Source: JAGVSR01 sp963708775
Lineage (GTDB): Bacteria > Pseudomonadota > Alphaproteobacteria > Rhizobiales > Hyphomicrobiaceae
DNA length: 64,000 nucleotides
NCBI GenBank assembly: GCA_963708775.1
Contig: CAVPTI010000013.1
Coordinates: forward strand, 92,582-156,581
Reading direction: 5' to 3'
The notes under the pieces are model-generated. The model did no database searches and was not told the DNA's origin. It saw only the letters and a list, made by a program, of their open reading frames with translations. The position numbers and the translations under genes are program-made. Shown here one piece after another: positions 8,407 to 17,976 of this stretch; position 1 is the first letter of the stretch; each line of letters begins with the position of its first letter.

Positions 8407-9405
8407 ATGGGCGCGCTCACGTTCGCGGCCGGTGCAAAGCCGCTGCTGGCATTATCGAAGCCTCTGCCCATCACGGTCACCGCGCAGCCAATCACCACCT
8501 TCTCACGATCGGGCGAGCCCGGCAGCACGTCGGCAAAGTTGATCTGGCGCGGCGGGCTGGTGCTCTCCACGGACAGCGAAAAATTCGGCGGCTATTCCGG
8601 TCTCGTCCTCTCCGCCGACGGGCAGGACCTCATGGCTGTCTCCGATGCGGGCGGCTGGTTGAAAGCGCGCCTGCAGTATTCCGGCAATCGCCCCGTAGGC
8701 CTTGCCGATGCGATGATCGGCTCCCTCATGGGCAGCGACGGTAAACCGCTGCGCCGCCATCGCGATCTCGACGCTGAGGAACTGGTCCTGCTGAGCGGAA
8801 CACTTTCCGGCGGCGAAGCGCTCGTCTCCTTTGAAAACTTCAACCGCATCGTCCGCTATGCCGTCACCGCCGCCGGTCTCGGACGACCGCTGGAAATATT
8901 CGAGCCCCCGCCGGGCCTGCGCCGCTTCTCCAAAGACGGTATGGAAGCCATGACCGTTCTGAAAGGCGGTCCCAACAAAGGACGCCTGGTGGCGTTCTCC
9001 GAAAATGCGCGCGATGACGGCCGTCACACCGGTTGGATCTGGGTCCGCGGCAGCGCAAAGCCACTGCAAGTCATCTCACACGACGGCTTCTCGTTGACCG
9101 CCGCCGCGTCGTTGGACGACGGTACGCTGATCCTGCTCGAACGCCGCTTCACCTTTCTCGATGGTGTCCGCATGCGCCTGCGCCGCATCGAAGCCGCAGA
9201 CGTAAAGCCCGGTGCCGTCCTCGACGGCGAAGTGCTGATCGAGGCCGACCTATCGGATGAAATCGACAACATGGAAGGTCTCGCCGTCCACATCGCACCG
9301 AACGGCGACACCGTCCTGAGCCTCATCTCGGATGACAACTTCAACACTGTCATCCAGCGCACGCTTCTGTTGCAGTTTACGCTTCGCGAACGCCCGCAAT
9401 CTTGA
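8407..9405 (+). CDS. phytase-like esterase-family secreted protein
   Basis: A 332-residue protein of the phytase-like (esterase-like activity) family, usually exported. Recognisable parts are FGGYSGLVLSADGQDLMAVSD near residue 60, EELVLLSGTLSGGEALVSFE, KDGMEAMTVL, and near the C-terminus DNMEGLAVHIAPNGDTVLSL. Only part of a signal segment lies in frame (LTALATVGYIMGALTFAAGA around the ATG). An ATG at 8331 in another frame starts MSLRRKIRRE, a basic leader that would join to this hydrophobic stretch if one base were removed near 8360. I therefore think the true start is 8331 and that the leader is frameshifted. The substrate is unknown. Confidence 0.8.
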   Translation: MGALTFAAGAKPLLALSKPLPITVTAQPITTFSRSGEPGSTSAKLIWRGGLVLSTDSEKFGGYSGLVLSADGQDLMAVSDAGGWLKARLQYSGNRPVGLADAMIGSLMGSDGKPLRRHRDLDAEELVLLSGTLSGGEALVSFENFNRIVRYAVTAAGLGRPLEIFEPPPGLRRFSKDGMEAMTVLKGGPNKGRLVAFSENARDDGRHTGWIWVRGSAKPLQVISHDGFSLTAAASLDDGTLILLERRFTFLDGVRMRLRRIEAADVKPGAVLDGEVLIEADLSDEIDNMEGLAVHIAPNGDTVLSLISDDNFNTVIQRTLLLQFTLRERPQS

Positions 9406-9419
9406 AAGCGCGCATGAAA

Positions 9420-9450
9420 AAGGCGCGGGAGCCATCAGCTTCCGCGCCTT
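9420..9450 (-). terminator. intrinsic terminator of rpmB
   Basis: A 13-bp stem (one G.T pair) with loop CATCA between the convergent phytase-like gene and rpmB. Read on the minus strand it is followed by TTTTT, as expected for rho-independent termination of rpmB. Confidence 0.85.
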
Positions 9451-9473
9451 CGAATTTCATTCAGCCGAGCCGC

Positions 9474-9767
9474 TTAAGCCGCAGCCGCTGCCTTCGACTT
9501 GACGAGGTCGCGCTTCAGCTTCTGCAGCTGCGGCGAAAGCTGCTCGGTGCTCGCCTTCAACAGGTAGGCATCGAGACCGCCGTTGTGTTCCACCGAACGC
9601 AGGCCATGTGCGCTCACGCGAACCTTCACCGAACGGTCCAGCGCCTCGCTCAGCAACGTGACGTTGACGAGGTTCGGGCGGAACGTCCGCTTGGTCTTGT
9701 TTTCGGCATGGCTGCGGAGCTGGCCGGCCATCGGCAGCTTGCCGGTCAATTCGCACCGACGGGTCAT
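9474..9767 (-). CDS. rpmB: 50S ribosomal protein L28
   Basis: L28 is a component of the large ribosomal subunit. The 97-residue protein begins MTRRCELTGKLPMAGQLRSH and contains the conserved KTKRTFRPNL and RVSAHGLRSVEH. An in-frame Met three codons upstream is rejected because AGGAG stands 9 bases before ATG 9767 but touches the upstream ATG. The gene appears monocistronic, with an intrinsic terminator just downstream. Confidence 0.97.
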   Translation of the reverse strand: MTRRCELTGKLPMAGQLRSHAENKTKRTFRPNLVNVTLLSEALDRSVKVRVSAHGLRSVEHNGGLDAYLLKASTEQLSPQLQKLKRDLVKSKAAAAA

Positions 9768-10088
9768 GGGTCGCATCTCCTAGATGATCGCGCGGTGCCC
9801 ATCCGGGGTCGCGCGGGCCCGTCACGGGCATTCGTCCAAAAATGAAGGGCCCCGCCGGTCATCCCAGCGGGGCAGTGGCGGTTCTATACTGAGACCACCC
9901 AAAAGCGTCAAGCGCCGGCTGCCTGATCTCCCCGGACACCCCTTGTCCCGAATGAAGCCGCGAAGAAGCGAAGTCTTTACGATTTTGGTCCACGTTGGGA
10001 CATCGGAACGCCGGGTTCTGCCCGGAAATGTAGCGTGTTCAAAGGCGGCCGCTCCCAATTCGCGGCGCCGCGTACCAGTGGTGTAATC
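9768..10088. other. intergenic region between divergent rpmB and DUF3108 gene
   Basis: About 320 bases with no convincing gene. A hairpin at 9849-9873 has 7-bp arms GCCCCGC/GCGGGGC and lies in the rpmB leader. The region must hold the rpmB promoter on the minus strand and the DUF3108 promoter on the plus strand, but I cannot place either with confidence. Confidence 0.5.
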
Positions 10089-10957
10089 ATGTCAGTGACG
10101 TGCGTTCGCGGCCGCAAATGGGCCAGTGCCAGCTTCGCCATCCTCGCGGCGGTAGGGGTGGAATTCGTCCTGGGGAACCAAACCCCGGCGCTCGCCGACC
10201 CTTCGCCCGAACCTCCGATCGAGATATTCTGGCCAATACTCTATATATTTCAATGGCTTCGACATCGGCACCGTGCGCATCGACCAGCGCACCGCCGGCC
10301 GCACCTATTCCGCGAGCTCTCATGTCGAAATCTCAGCCCTTCTCGGCGCGTTCCGCTGGAAAGGCGTGACCCGCTCAGCCGGCACGCATCTCCGCCAATT
10401 CAATGGAACCGACCGGCTACGATTTTCAGTTTGAAGGCACCTCAAAATCCGGCGCGGTCCGGATGGGCTTCACCAAGGGCAACGTCACCTCTTTGACCGC
10501 CCTTCCCGAAACCATCGACCCGCCCGACCTCGTTCCCCTCCGCGCCGCTCACGTCAAATCCGTGATCGATCCCTTGAGCGCCGTCGTCGCCGTGAGCCGC
10601 CCCGCCGCCCAGCCATGTGGCCGCAAACTTGCGCTCTTCGACGGTAAACAGCGCTTCGATATTGCCCTTATCCAGTCCCGCCGCGAAGCCGTCCCCGCCG
10701 GCCGCAATGGCGCCACCGTCCAAGGCATCGTCTGCCGGGTGAAATACACGCCCATCGCCGGTTACCGCGCCACCGCCGACACGCAAGCCCTCGCCGAGAG
10801 CACCGGGATAGAAGTCACATTCCGCCCGATCGTCGAAGCCGGGATTTGGGCGCCGTACCGCGTCGCCATTCCGACCATCGCCGGCAGTGTTTCCCTCGAG
10901 GCAACCCGCTACGACATCGACGCCCCCGGCCTGGCCCAGATTGCTCTGGTCGACTGA
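10089..10957 (+). CDS. DUF3108 periplasmic protein, frameshifted
   Basis: DUF3108 proteins are exported proteins of unknown function, common in Hyphomicrobiales. The ATG at 10089 starts a signal-like segment (ASASFAILAAVGVEFVLGN, then TPALA). The frame shifts near 10225: SGQYSIYFNGFDIGTVRID continues in the next frame, and a second shift near 10395 leads to YDFQFEGTSKSGAVRMGF and then, with the conserved Cys pair PAAQPCGRKLALFDG and GIVCRVKYTPIAGY, to the end at 10957. Both shifts are net +1 and probably errors. A strong terminator follows at 10982. The gene lies between rpmB and the SUV3-like helicase, a typical neighbourhood. Confidence 0.8.
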
Positions 10958-10981
10958 CGACGTCCTGGTGCGGACACAAGA

Positions 10982-11010
10982 ATGGGCGGACCCTCAGGTC
11001 CGCCCATTTT
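10982..11010 (+). terminator. intrinsic terminator after the DUF3108 gene
   Basis: A perfect 11-bp stem, ATGGGCGGACC/GGTCCGCCCAT, with loop CTCA, followed by TTTTCTTTT. It lies 25 bases after the DUF3108 stop. Confidence 0.9.
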
Positions 11011-11146
11011 CTTTTGCCGGTCCGGTTGGCCCTGATGGCTTTTTGTCTCGTGCCGATGGCCCGCAAGAAAGCCTTGATCTCCCTTCCCGGCGGTGCAATG
11101 CCAAGGTCACCCCGCCAGCCGGGGCCGCCACGCCAGAGGGCCATTG

Positions 11147-14100
11147 ATGGGCATCGACCTCGAATCTCGCATCCGCAACGTCACCGCGGTGCTGGGACCG
11201 ACGAACACCGGAAAAACCCACCTCGCCATCGAACGCATGTTGGGCCACGAAAGCGGCATGATCGGCCTGCCGCTGCGTCTGCTCGCGCGCGAGGTCTATG
11301 ACAAGATCGTAGCCCGCGTCGGCGCCGACAAAGTCGCTCTCGTCACCGGCGAAGAAAAGATCAAGCCCGAGCGCGCCCGCTACTGGGTGGCGACCGTCGA
11401 AGCCATGCCGCGCGACGTCGATGTCGACTTCCTCGCCATCGACGAGGTCCAGCTCTGTGCCGATCCCGAGCGCGGCCACGTCTTCACCGATCGCCTGCTG
11501 CATGCGCGCGGACGCTCCGAAACACTCCTCCTCGGCGCGCAGACCATGAGCGGCGCCATCGGCGACTTGATCCCCGGTGCCAACTTCATCGCGCGCACGC
11601 GTTTCTCCAAGCTCACCTACGCGGGTGAGAAAAAGATCACGCGCCTGCCGCAGCGCTCCGCCGTCGTCGCCTTCTCGGCGACCGACGTGTACGCCATCGC
11701 CGAGCTGATCCGGCGCCAGCGCGGCGGCACCGCTGTTGTGCTCGGGGCCTTGTCTCCCCGCACCCGCAACGCCCAGGTCGCACTCTACCAATCCGGCGAT
11801 GTCGATTTTCTCGTCGCCACAGACGCCATCGGCATGGGCCTCAATCTCGACGTCGATCACGTCGCTTTCTCCGCCACCCGCAAGTTCGACGGCCAGAACT
11901 TCCGCAATCTCACACCGTCGGAACTCGCCCAGATCGCCGGCCGCGCCGGCCGTCACATGAACGACGGCACCTTCGGCGTGACAGGATCCTGCGACGCTCT
12001 CGATCCGGAAATCGTCGAACGCATCGAGCAGCACACCTTCGATCCCGTGCGGGTTCTCCAGTGGCGCAACCGCGAACTCGACTTCCGCACACTCAATCGC
12101 CTGCGCGAGAGCCTGAAGACGCTCCCCAACGAGCAGCGCCTCATCCGCGCCCGCATGACAGACGATGTCATTGCCCTTGAAACGGTCGCCGACGACGACG
12201 ACATCGCCCGTCTGGCCACCTCTCCGGCAGCCGTTCAGCGGCTGTGGGAAGTTTGTCAGATCCCCGATTACCGGAAAATTTCATCCGCCAACCATGCCGA
12301 ACTCATCGCCACGCTCTATAAAGACCTGATGGGGCCGACGGGCCGCATCGCAGAGGATTGGTTCGCCCGCCAGGTGGCAATGGCCGACCGCACCGACGGC
12401 GACATCGATACCCTCGCCACGCGGCTTGCGCATATCCGGACCTGGACGTTCGTATCCAACCGGGCCGACTGGTTGAAGGATCCGGCCCACTGGCAGGGCC
12501 GCACGCGCGCCATCGAAGATGCCCTCTCCGATGCGCTGCACGAATGCTTGACGCAGCGGTTTGTCGATCGCAGAACCAGCGCACTCATGAAGGGCATGCG
12601 GGATAAAGAAGAGTTGAACGCAGAAATCAAAGACGATGGCTCCATCAATGTGGAGCAGCATTACGTCGGCCGCCTGCGTGGCTTCCGCTTCACGCCGGAT
12701 GCTCAGGCCGAGGGCGTGCACGGCAAAGCTGCGCGCAGTGCCGCAGCCCATGTGCTCTCCGGCGAATTGTCGATGCGCGCCCGGCGCGTCGCGGCGGCCC
12801 AGGCCGACGCCTTCAAGATCGATCGCAAAGGCCAGATCCTGTGGCGCGGTGAAGAGATCGCGAAACTACACGCAGGCGAAGATCCGCTGAAGCCGTCAAT
12901 AGAGCTCCTTGTCGATGAATATCTGTCCGCCCCCGATCGCGACAAGATCGAAGCGCGGCTTGAAAGCTGGGTGACAGAAACGATCGCCGATAAACTGAAA
13001 CCGCTTGTCGAGCTTTCAAAGGCCGAGGATGTCACAGGCCTCGCGCGCGGCATCGCTTTTCAGCTGAAGGAAAACTTCGGCGTCCTGAAGCGCGAAGCCA
13101 TCGCCGACGATTTGAAGAGCCTGGATCAAACGGCCCGTGCGCAGTTGCGCAGATACGGCGTTCGGTTCGGAGCCTTCAACATTCATTTCCCCCAACTTTT
13201 GAAGCCTGGCCCTGCGGAATTGACACTCGCGCTCTGGTCGTTGAAGACACGCGGCCGCCGCCGGTCTTGACCCGGATAAGATGCCCGAACCGCCGCGCGC
13301 AGGCCTGACCTCAGCGCCCGCGACCGCGGAACTCCCGGAAGCGTTCTACCGCGCCTTCGGCTACCATGTGTGTGGCCCGCGCGTGATCCGCTTCGACATG
13401 CTTGAACGCCTTGCCGACATGATCCGGCCGCTGCTCGCCTGGCGTTCCAACCGCGATCCGGAAGCCAAGCCGCCGAAGGGCTCGACGGGCGATGGCGGCT
13501 TCACCGCGACACCGGAGATGATGTCGATCCTCGGCTGTTCGCCCGAAGAACTGGGCAAAGTTCTAAAGGCGCTGGGCTTCCGGCTCGATCGCCGCCCGAT
13601 CAAGGTGCCGGCACCCCAGCCCGCCGCCGCAGTGTCCGTCGAAAGAACCGGTCAGCGAAGACACCAGCGCGGATGTCGCGGTCACTCCGGAAGCACCGGC
13701 CGAAACAGCGGTGCTGGAAACCGTCGCCGAAGCCACATCCGACTGAAGCCGCATCCGCTGCGGAACCTGTCATATCGACGGAAACATCTGCAGCGCCCGC
13801 TGAAGTGCAATACGAAGAAATCTGGCGGCCGCGTCGCCACCATCGCGAAAGCCACGACCGCGGCGAAGGCCGCAATGAACACCGCGGCGAAGGCCGCAAT
13901 GAGCACCCGCAATCGCGGCGCAGGCCGCAACGACAATCGCCGCCGCGATCGCCGGCCTGGCCATCCTCATCAGAACCCAGCAACTTCGGCCCCGGCTGCC
14001 GCAGGTGAAGCGGCATCACCCGCCGTTGCCGCCGAAGGCCAGAGCGGCGCACCCGCCAACGACCAGCAGCACCGCGCAGATCGCGAACCCAATCGCCGTG

Positions 14101-14387
14101 GCGACAATCGCGGCAACCGCGATCCTGGCCAAGCGCAACGACAGAGCCCGGCGGCGATCGCGCTCCGCAACAAGGGGCAGCAGCGCAACGAAGGCCGGCC
14201 AGATCGTGGAGATCGCGGAAATCGTGGCGATCGAGGCGATCGCCGCCGCAACGACGAGCGCAATCAGCCGCGCGCCATCTCCGCCGCGCCCCCGCGCAAC
14301 AAGGCGAGTGCGGAGGCGGATTCGCCATTCGCATCTCTGCTGGCCCTGCGCTCTCAACTCGAACAGGCGCGTCGCGACAAGAGCTGA
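11147..14387 (+). CDS. SUV3-like DExH RNA/DNA helicase, frameshifted
   Basis: A large helicase related to the mitochondrial RNA helicase SUV3. Near the N-terminus are Walker A GPTNTGKTH, DEVQ (FLAIDEVQL), GAQTMSG and later VATDAIGMGLNLDVDHVAF and QIAGRAGRH. The first frame stops at 13270 in RRRS, but GLDPDKMPEPPRAGLTSAPA continues in the next frame, and the TPEMMSILGCSPEELGKVLK segment is typical of the same protein. Three more net +1 shifts lie near 13641, 13730 and 13910; between them the product passes through an acidic stretch, EEIWRPRRH, and an Arg/Asp/Asn/Gly-rich tail before DSPFASLLALRSQLEQAR. Without errors this would be one protein of about 1075 residues. I chose MGIDLESRIRN (11147) as start; the ORF upstream lacks family features. 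It overlaps or abuts the S4 gene. Confidence 0.88.
13859..13906 (+). repeat. 24-bp tandem repeat in the helicase tail
   Basis: Two adjacent 24-base units, each CGCGGCGAAGGCCGCAATGA plus four bases, differ by one base (AACAC versus AGCAC). They encode RGEGRNEH twice in the disordered tail of the helicase. Such repeats are prone to slippage and assembly errors, which fits the frame changes around them. Confidence 0.75.
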
Positions 14388-14389
14388 GA

Positions 14390-14833
14390 ATGGGTAACGA
14401 CGGCGAGAGCGCTGATACGCCGAGTGGCTCCGTTGCCACCTCGCAGCGGCTCGATAAATGGCTGTGGTGCGCGCGCGTCGTCAAAACGCGCACTCAAGCA
14501 GCAGCGCTCGTCTCCGGCGGCAAGATCCGCATCAACCGCGTCAAAACAGATAAGCCGGCCCACGCCGTGAAAGTCGGCGACGTGATCACAGCGTCCGTCG
14601 GACCCCGCGTTCGTATTCTCGCGGTGAAAGCGATTGGCGATCGCCGCGGCTCGGCCGAAATTGCGCGCCTCCTGTTCGATGATCTGACCGCGCCCGCCAT
14701 CCCCGTCGGCGCGAACGCGGATGGCACCGCCGATGCCCAAGCCAATGGACCTGCCGGCCACCGTGACAGCGGAAGCGGACGTCCGACCAAGCGCGACCGA
14801 CGTTTGATTGATCGCCTGAAGGGAGAATTGTGA
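14390..14833 (+). CDS. S4-domain RNA-binding protein (Hsp15-like)
   Basis: A 147-residue protein with an N-terminal S4 RNA-binding domain: SQRLDKWLWCARVVKTRTQA, then LVSGGKIRINRVKTDKPAHAVKVGDVI. This is the Hsp15/HslR type, which in E. coli binds stalled 50S subunits carrying peptidyl-tRNA. The C-terminal tail is low-complexity and basic (GRPTKRDRRLIDRLKGEL). Its ATG is 2 bases after the helicase stop, so the two genes are probably co-transcribed. Confidence 0.9.
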   Translation: MGNDGESADTPSGSVATSQRLDKWLWCARVVKTRTQAAALVSGGKIRINRVKTDKPAHAVKVGDVITASVGPRVRILAVKAIGDRRGSAEIARLLFDDLTAPAIPVGANADGTADAQANGPAGHRDSGSGRPTKRDRRLIDRLKGEL

Positions 14834-14980
14834 TGTAACGCACTCCGGCGCAGGGTCCCCGTGCGCAAGGTCGAGCATCACCTTTTTTCGCATTGTGCCG
14901 CCCAGGCGACGCCGCTAAGAGACCTAACCGCCACACTCAGCGCGGGCGCCGGCATCGGTTCGGAACGGGACGGGAACGTA

Positions 14981-15319
14981 ATGACTTACGTCGTCAACGA
15001 TAAGTGCATCAAGTGCAAGTACACCGATTGTGTCGAGGTGTGCCCGGTCGACTGCTTCTATGAAGGCGAGAACATGCTCGTCATCCACCCGGACGAATGC
15101 ATCGATTGCGGCGTCTGCGAGCCTGAGTGCCCGGTCGACGCCATCAAGCCCGACACGGAGCCGGGCCTGGAGAAGTGGCTCGAGCTGAACCGTGAGTATG
15201 CGGACAAATGGCCGAACCTGACGGCCAAGCGATCTGCGCTTCCGGACGCAGATACCCATAAAGATGAGGCCGGCAAGTTCGAGAAGTATTTCTCCGCTAG
15301 CCCCGGCGAGGGCGACTGA
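14981..15319 (+). CDS. fdxA: 7Fe ferredoxin FdxA
   Basis: A small electron carrier with one [3Fe-4S] and one [4Fe-4S] cluster. The 112-residue protein starts MTYVVNDKCIKCKYTDCVEV, with Cys at 9, 12, 17, 21 and 25. A second CxxCxxCxxxC group (CIDCGVCEPEC) starts near residue 40, followed by PVDAIKPDTE. The C-terminal 60-residue extension (KWLELNREYADKWPNLT) is typical of FdxA. ATG 14981 is favoured over the upstream extension because it matches all family starts. The gene is intact and lies between the S4 gene and carD, a common order. Confidence 0.96.
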   Translation: MTYVVNDKCIKCKYTDCVEVCPVDCFYEGENMLVIHPDECIDCGVCEPECPVDAIKPDTEPGLEKWLELNREYADKWPNLTAKRSALPDADTHKDEAGKFEKYFSASPGEGD

Positions 15320-15794
15320 CGGCAGCCAAAGATCCGCAATTTCAGGACGTTGGGCTTTTTAGTGGCTTTCGGAAGGCGTCTTTCGGCGTCGCCAGGCAAC
15401 CCACGTGGGCCACCGCGCTTAAGGCCGTTTAAAGCGCCGCGCGGCGCCGCCCTTCATTTTCCACGAAGTTTGTGCTATGGTCTTCAAGATTGGTGGGTGC
15501 ACCAGAACCGAGTGAGAACAAATGCGGGTGAAATCATCCACATAGGTCGCTCGGTGGTTTGACGCGCTTCGAGGTTCGCTCTGCGGTTAGGCAGTTCGCG
15601 ACACCATCGACAACAAGGATGGGGATGAAGGCGCGTCCTAGACGCCCAAAAAGAGGGAAAATTGAGCGGTTAGGGGACCCTTAGCCGTGCTTGACCGCCT
15701 GCGGCCCTGATCCAGGCGGCGGTTTCTTTGAAATCGAACGACGGGCACTTGTATCTGGCGGTTCGAAGTAGACCTTTGAGAGTGAGCGACGCGC
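15320..15794 (+). other. 475-base leader between fdxA and carD
   Basis: No credible protein gene lies here. The stretch shows several G-rich and A-rich patches and one terminator-like hairpin (15695-15719) ending about 75 bases before the carD ATG. It may hold the carD promoter region plus an independent short transcript. I could not match it to 6S RNA, SRP RNA, tmRNA or RNase P RNA from their known motifs. Confidence 0.5.
15695..15727 (+). terminator. terminator-like hairpin in the carD leader
   Basis: A perfect 7-bp stem, CCGCCTG/CAGGCGG, with an 11-base loop and then CGGTTTCTTT. The T tract is interrupted, so termination is only plausible. It is 376 bases downstream of the fdxA stop, which is far for an fdxA terminator. 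Confidence 0.45.
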
Positions 15795-17000
15795 ATGACC
15801 CAGAAGAAAAAGACTGTGGTGAAAGCTAAGACAGCGAAAGTCGTCGCTCAACCTAAAAAGTCGGGATCCGGGACTCCTGCCGCTCGCACTGTGGCATCAA
15901 ACGCACGCCCTGTGGCCGCTGCGGCACGTAAGCCGGCAGCGAAGGCTGCTCCCGCGAAAGACGCCAAGAAGCCCGCTGCGGCGCCCAAGGCCGCCGCTCC
16001 CAAGGCGACGACAACGACAACTACAAAGCCTGCCGCTGCAAAGCCCCAGCAAAAAGTAGTCGTCGGCAAAAGCACCGCTCCGGCGAAGCCTTCTGCCGCT
16101 GTGAAACCTGCCGCTCCCGTGAAGGCTGCCGCCGCACCAGTCGCACCGGCCAAGAAGCCGGCTGTGGCATCGCAGCCGCGCATGGAAGCAGCAAAGGCCG
16201 CTCAGGCGTTCGCGGCGCATCGCGCCCAGGCTGCCCAGGCCACGGTTCATGCCGCGCCTCCAGCGCGCGCCGTGCCCGCTTCCGTGTCGAAGGCTCCGGC
16301 CAATAGCAAGATCACTGCGCCGGCTCAGGCTCAGGCTCCAACTTCGGCTCCCGTAGCTGCTGCGCCAGCTTCGCCCAAAGCCATCGCTGAGAAGGCCGCA
16401 GCTGCGCGCCAGGCGCAGGCCGTCGAGAAGAAGCCTGTGAATTCGCGTCACGGCTTCAAGACGAACGAGTTCATCGTCTATCCGGCGCACGGCGTTGGCC
16501 GCATCATCGGCATTGAAGAGCAGGAAATCGCCGGCATGGCGCTCGAACTGTTCGTCATCAACTTCGAGAAGGAGAAGCTGACGCTGCGCGTGCCCACGGG
16601 CAAGCTGCAGAGCGTCGGCATGCGCAAACTCGCCGATGACGATATCGTCAAGCGCGCCATGGAAATCCTCAAGGGCCGCGCACGCATCAAGCGCACCATG
16701 TGGAGCCGTCGCGCTCAGGAGTACGTTGCGAAGATCAACTCCGGCGACCTGATCTCCATCGCTGAAGTCGTGCGCGACCTCTATCGCTCCGAAGCGCAGC
16801 CCGAGCAGTCTTATTCTGAGCGCCAACTTTACGAGGACGCCCTCGATCGCATGGCGCGTGAAATCGCAGCTGTTGAAAAGCTCGATGATCGCGGCGCCGT
16901 TCAGCGCATCACGGAAGTCCTGTCGAAGAGCGCTAAGGGTCGCCGCATGGCCGAAGATGGTAATGGCGGTGGTGAGCCTGAAGAGGTCCAGGCCGCCTGA
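15795..17000 (+). CDS. carD: CarD-family transcriptional regulator with long Ala/Lys/Pro tail
   Basis: CarD proteins bind RNA polymerase beta and promoter DNA and stabilise open complexes. The CarD domain begins near residue 215: FKTNEFIVYPAHGVGRIIGI, then LELFVINFEKEKLTLRVPTG and VKRAMEILKGRARIKRTMW, followed by a helical DNA-binding part with AQEYVAKINSGDLISIAEVV. The first 215 residues are an Ala/Lys/Pro-rich, positively charged, low-complexity tail (APKAAAPKATTTTTTKPAAA and similar), like histone H1 tails. Typical CarD homologues are near 160-190 residues, so this version is more than twice as long. The frame is open throughout, so the tail is not caused by an error. Confidence 0.93.
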   Translation: MTQKKKTVVKAKTAKVVAQPKKSGSGTPAARTVASNARPVAAAARKPAAKAAPAKDAKKPAAAPKAAAPKATTTTTTKPAAAKPQQKVVVGKSTAPAKPSAAVKPAAPVKAAAAPVAPAKKPAVASQPRMEAAKAAQAFAAHRAQAAQATVHAAPPARAVPASVSKAPANSKITAPAQAQAPTSAPVAAAPASPKAIAEKAAAARQAQAVEKKPVNSRHGFKTNEFIVYPAHGVGRIIGIEEQEIAGMALELFVINFEKEKLTLRVPTGKLQSVGMRKLADDDIVKRAMEILKGRARIKRTMWSRRAQEYVAKINSGDLISIAEVVRDLYRSEAQPEQSYSERQLYEDALDRMAREIAAVEKLDDRGAVQRITEVLSKSAKGRRMAEDGNGGGEPEEVQAA

Positions 17001-17024
17001 CTACCCCGAGAGACCGAATAGAGA

Positions 17025-17056
17025 ATGCCCGGTGCCGCAGGTGCCGGGCATTTTTT
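17025..17056 (+). terminator. intrinsic terminator of carD
   Basis: ATGCCCGG pairs with CCGGGCAT around a loop of 11 bases and is followed by six T. It lies 25 bases after the carD stop and faces the convergent SNase-like gene. Confidence 0.9.
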
Positions 17057-17061
17057 CTGGT

Positions 17062-17925
17062 TCATCGCCCGCCCGCAGATCCTTCAGGCAGTTCTTCGAT
17101 CGCCTCCGCCGTCGCCAGCGAGATGAAGGGACCATTTCGTCGTTCTATAAAGCCGCGCACACGCACCAGCCGGCCCTTCAAGTTCTTCAGCCGCGCGACG
17201 AGACCCTCCCGATCATCACTGCGCTTCAAATCGACCGCCGCCGTGAAATCCCACTTCCAATCGCGACCAAAATTCAAGAACACCTCGTTGCGGCTCATGC
17301 CCACCGCTGCCACCCAACCCTCGATGATCTGAAAGGTCCCGCCGAGCTTCTCGAGCCCTCGCGTCTCCCGCGCGGAGCGCACGGCGTAAGCAGGGTTTGC
17401 CCACAGTCCCGCTCGCTTCGCGCGCGCGACGGCCTCCCGCGCAAAGAGCTCTCGAAGGCACATCGTCTCGCCAGGCAAGGGTGCAACCCGCGCATGCCCG
17501 CCATCAATGATAGCGGACTGCAGCCAAAAACGACCCGCATCACGGTCTGATCCGTAAACGTGCGCAACTCGGCGGCCGTACCGGTCGCGAAAGGCTCCTG
17601 ACGCTACGATCTCGATACGCCGGTCCCTCACGAGTGCGTCTACGGCCGCGCGCGCTTCTACCTCTGGCGCCCACTCCTCAACCGATACCGCCACATCACG
17701 CGCGCTGGGCACGGACAGCGACATCAGTTTCAAGCTTGAGCCGTCGTCGAGAGTAAAGGCCGCCGCGCCCTCGACCCGCGTAACGGCTCGAGTTTCCAGC
17801 TGCCCCTGTAGACAGTCCTCGCCGCGCACCGGAAGTGCCAGCCAGAGTGTAGCCATTGCCGCGATTGCTGTGCGTCGCAGGTCGCTACGCTTAGAGCTTG
17901 CCCCCACCGGTCCCGCCTCTCGCAT
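17062..17925 (-). CDS. SNase-like (thermonuclease family) exported protein
   Basis: A 287-residue protein with a signal-like segment (AIAAMATLWLALPVRGEDC) and a staphylococcal-nuclease-like OB fold. VEARAAVDALVRDRRIEIVA and DRYGRRVAHVYGSD are family features, and AKRAGLWANPAYA matches the usual end of the SNase core. The early Arg/Glu catalytic pattern (normally in the stretch LKLMSLSVPSARD) is not well preserved, so nuclease activity is uncertain. A second strand-rich domain follows (FLNFGRDWKWDFTAAV ... RLVRVRGFIERRNGP). It lies 51 bases downstream of the RTX gene on the same strand. Confidence 0.8.
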   Translation of the reverse strand: MREAGPVGASSKRSDLRRTAIAAMATLWLALPVRGEDCLQGQLETRAVTRVEGAAAFTLDDGSSLKLMSLSVPSARDVAVSVEEWAPEVEARAAVDALVRDRRIEIVASGAFRDRYGRRVAHVYGSDRDAGRFWLQSAIIDGGHARVAPLPGETMCLRELFAREAVARAKRAGLWANPAYAVRSARETRGLEKLGGTFQIIEGWVAAVGMSRNEVFLNFGRDWKWDFTAAVDLKRSDDREGLVARLKNLKGRLVRVRGFIERRNGPFISLATAEAIEELPEGSAGGR

Positions 17926-17976
17926 CCCAAACCGTTTGCGAGATTTGCATGTGCAGGCGGTGTCAGAAAAGCCTTG

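Noticed and set aside
10994..12034. A 346-codon minus-strand ORF over the helicase start
   Set aside because: It is an antisense shadow of conserved helicase motifs.
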